From Geothrix paludis (lineage in GTDB: Bacteria > Acidobacteriota > Holophagae > Holophagales > Holophagaceae), in NCBI RefSeq assembly GCF_022808815.1, contig NZ_JAKZLC010000001.1, positions 496,001 through 560,000 of the forward strand: 64,000 nt of DNA. The letters are read 5' to 3'. The translations under genes were made by a program, and so were the position numbers. The notes below the pieces were generated by a model, which searched no databases, had not been told where the DNA came from, and saw nothing but the letters and a program-made list of their open reading frames with translations. This document shows positions 63,425 to 64,000 of this stretch, in pieces (positions within the stretch are counted from its first letter, which is position 1; every line of letters starts with the position of its first letter).

Positions 63425-64000
63425 TTACGCCGGATCCTCGTGCTGTGCCAATGGCTCTCCTTGGTGACACTCGGGTAGGAAAATCCGGACCCGGGTGCCC
63501 ATGCCGGGGCGGCTCTGGACTTCGATGCGCCATCCCATGGCCTCAGTGAACTTGTAGACCAGGCTCATGCCCAGTCCCGACCCCTCCTCGAAGCTGCCGG
63601 AGAAAGGCACGAACAGGTGATCCAGCTGCTCAGGGGCCATGCCGCAGCCGTTGTCTTCCACCTCCAGCTGGACCTGCCCTCCGGAAACACTGGAGACGAG
63701 CCGGACCTGGGGCTGTGGGACGCCTCTGACCGCCTTGCGGGCGTTGCTCAGAAGGTTCATGAGCAACCGGTGCACCCCGACCGGGTCCGCCAGGATGAAC
63801 GTCGGCACCGGCTCCGGCATGTCCAGGGGGAGCCCTTCGGTCCGGGGATCCATCTCCCAGCTCGCGCGGGCTTCTTCAAGTATCCGGCCGAGGGGGAGCA
63901 CCTGGCCTGGGCCGGATTCGGGCCGGGCGAGATCGAGGAAGCCCGAGACGATGGCGCCCACCCGCTGGGATTCCCGGTCCAGGATGCCCAGCACGCGGGA
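63425..64000 (-). CDS. Sensor histidine kinase, C-terminal part (cut by window end)
   Basis: At least 190 residues of the kinase end. RVGAIVSGFLDLARPE is the helix after the phospho-His. The N box LLMNLLSNARKAV, the DNGCGM, the F box LFVPFSG and GSGLGMSLV complete a normal ATPase domain, so it is catalytic, unlike the sensor at 58879. The start and sensing domain lie beyond 64000. Confidence 0.88.
   Translation of the reverse strand, partial: SRVLGILDRESQRVGAIVSGFLDLARPESGPGQVLPLGRILEEARASWEMDPRTEGLPLDMPEPVPTFILADPVGVHRLLMNLLSNARKAVRGVPQPQVRLVSSVSGGQVQLEVEDNGCGMAPEQLDHLFVPFSGSFEEGSGLGMSLVYKFTEAMGWRIEVQSRPGMGTRVRIFLPECHQGEPLAQHEDPA

Overview
The window is a G+C-rich (roughly two thirds by eye), densely coded chromosomal stretch of a double-membraned bacterium. 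TamB, an Mla lipid-transport set, a DUF481 outer-membrane protein and several lipoproteins show the outer membrane. Eukaryote-like Ser/Thr kinases (one with PEGA repeats), SpoVG, a long Hfq-like protein with no YKHA motif, PilT, YajQ and a threonine dehydrogenase/ligase pair fit Acidobacteriota, probably class Holophagae (Geothrix/Holophaga-like). That placement is inference from gene content. I see no phage, IS transposase, CRISPR array or rRNA.

Layout. 1-10.3 kb: haem-pathway oxidase (5' end cut by the window edge), outer-membrane and periplasmic proteins, a DUF421 membrane protein, an SPL-like radical SAM enzyme, gltB on the minus strand and dnaX. 10.3-21 kb: a minus-strand block of dnaG, rpoD (own promoter and terminator), an MFS exporter, a Ser/Thr kinase overlapping tamB, and moaD. 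21-34 kb: metabolic genes, with kbl and tdh (threonine to glycine) flanking a PilZ gene and asnB, then udk, rhodanese, Nudix, yajQ and a polyprenyl diphosphate synthase. 34-48 kb: a TolB/TPR protein, an unusual PilT, sucCD, a thioesterase, a radical SAM enzyme, CapA, an HD protein, truA, a receiver protein, a PHP nuclease, a processive glycosyltransferase and a PEGA kinase. 48.3-49.8 kb: an AT-richer island with one foreign-looking ORF and an ankyrin protein, bounded by integron-like recombination motifs. 50-64 kb: tRNA-Gln and a long minus-strand envelope run (histidine kinase, hfq, pdxA, aminotransferase IV, degenerate sensor, glmU, mlaE-mlaF-mlaD, DUF116, ubiA, D,D-carboxypeptidase, pgeF, spoVG).

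The most interesting signal is upstream of asnB. A good promoter is followed by a 29-codon ORF with five Asn codons, a 9-bp segment that can pair with the next hairpin, and a strong intrinsic terminator just before the asnB ribosome-binding site. This is the textbook plan of amino-acid-starvation attenuation, here apparently for asparagine. A second unusual feature is a 270-bp palindrome-ended element whose right end supplies the Shine-Dalgarno sequence of tdh. Others are an attC-like gene cassette with no integrase in view, predicted leaderless transcripts, a PilT with a duplicated N-terminal domain, an MCE protein fused to a beta-rich tail, and a hybrid sensor whose phospho-acceptor residues look lost.
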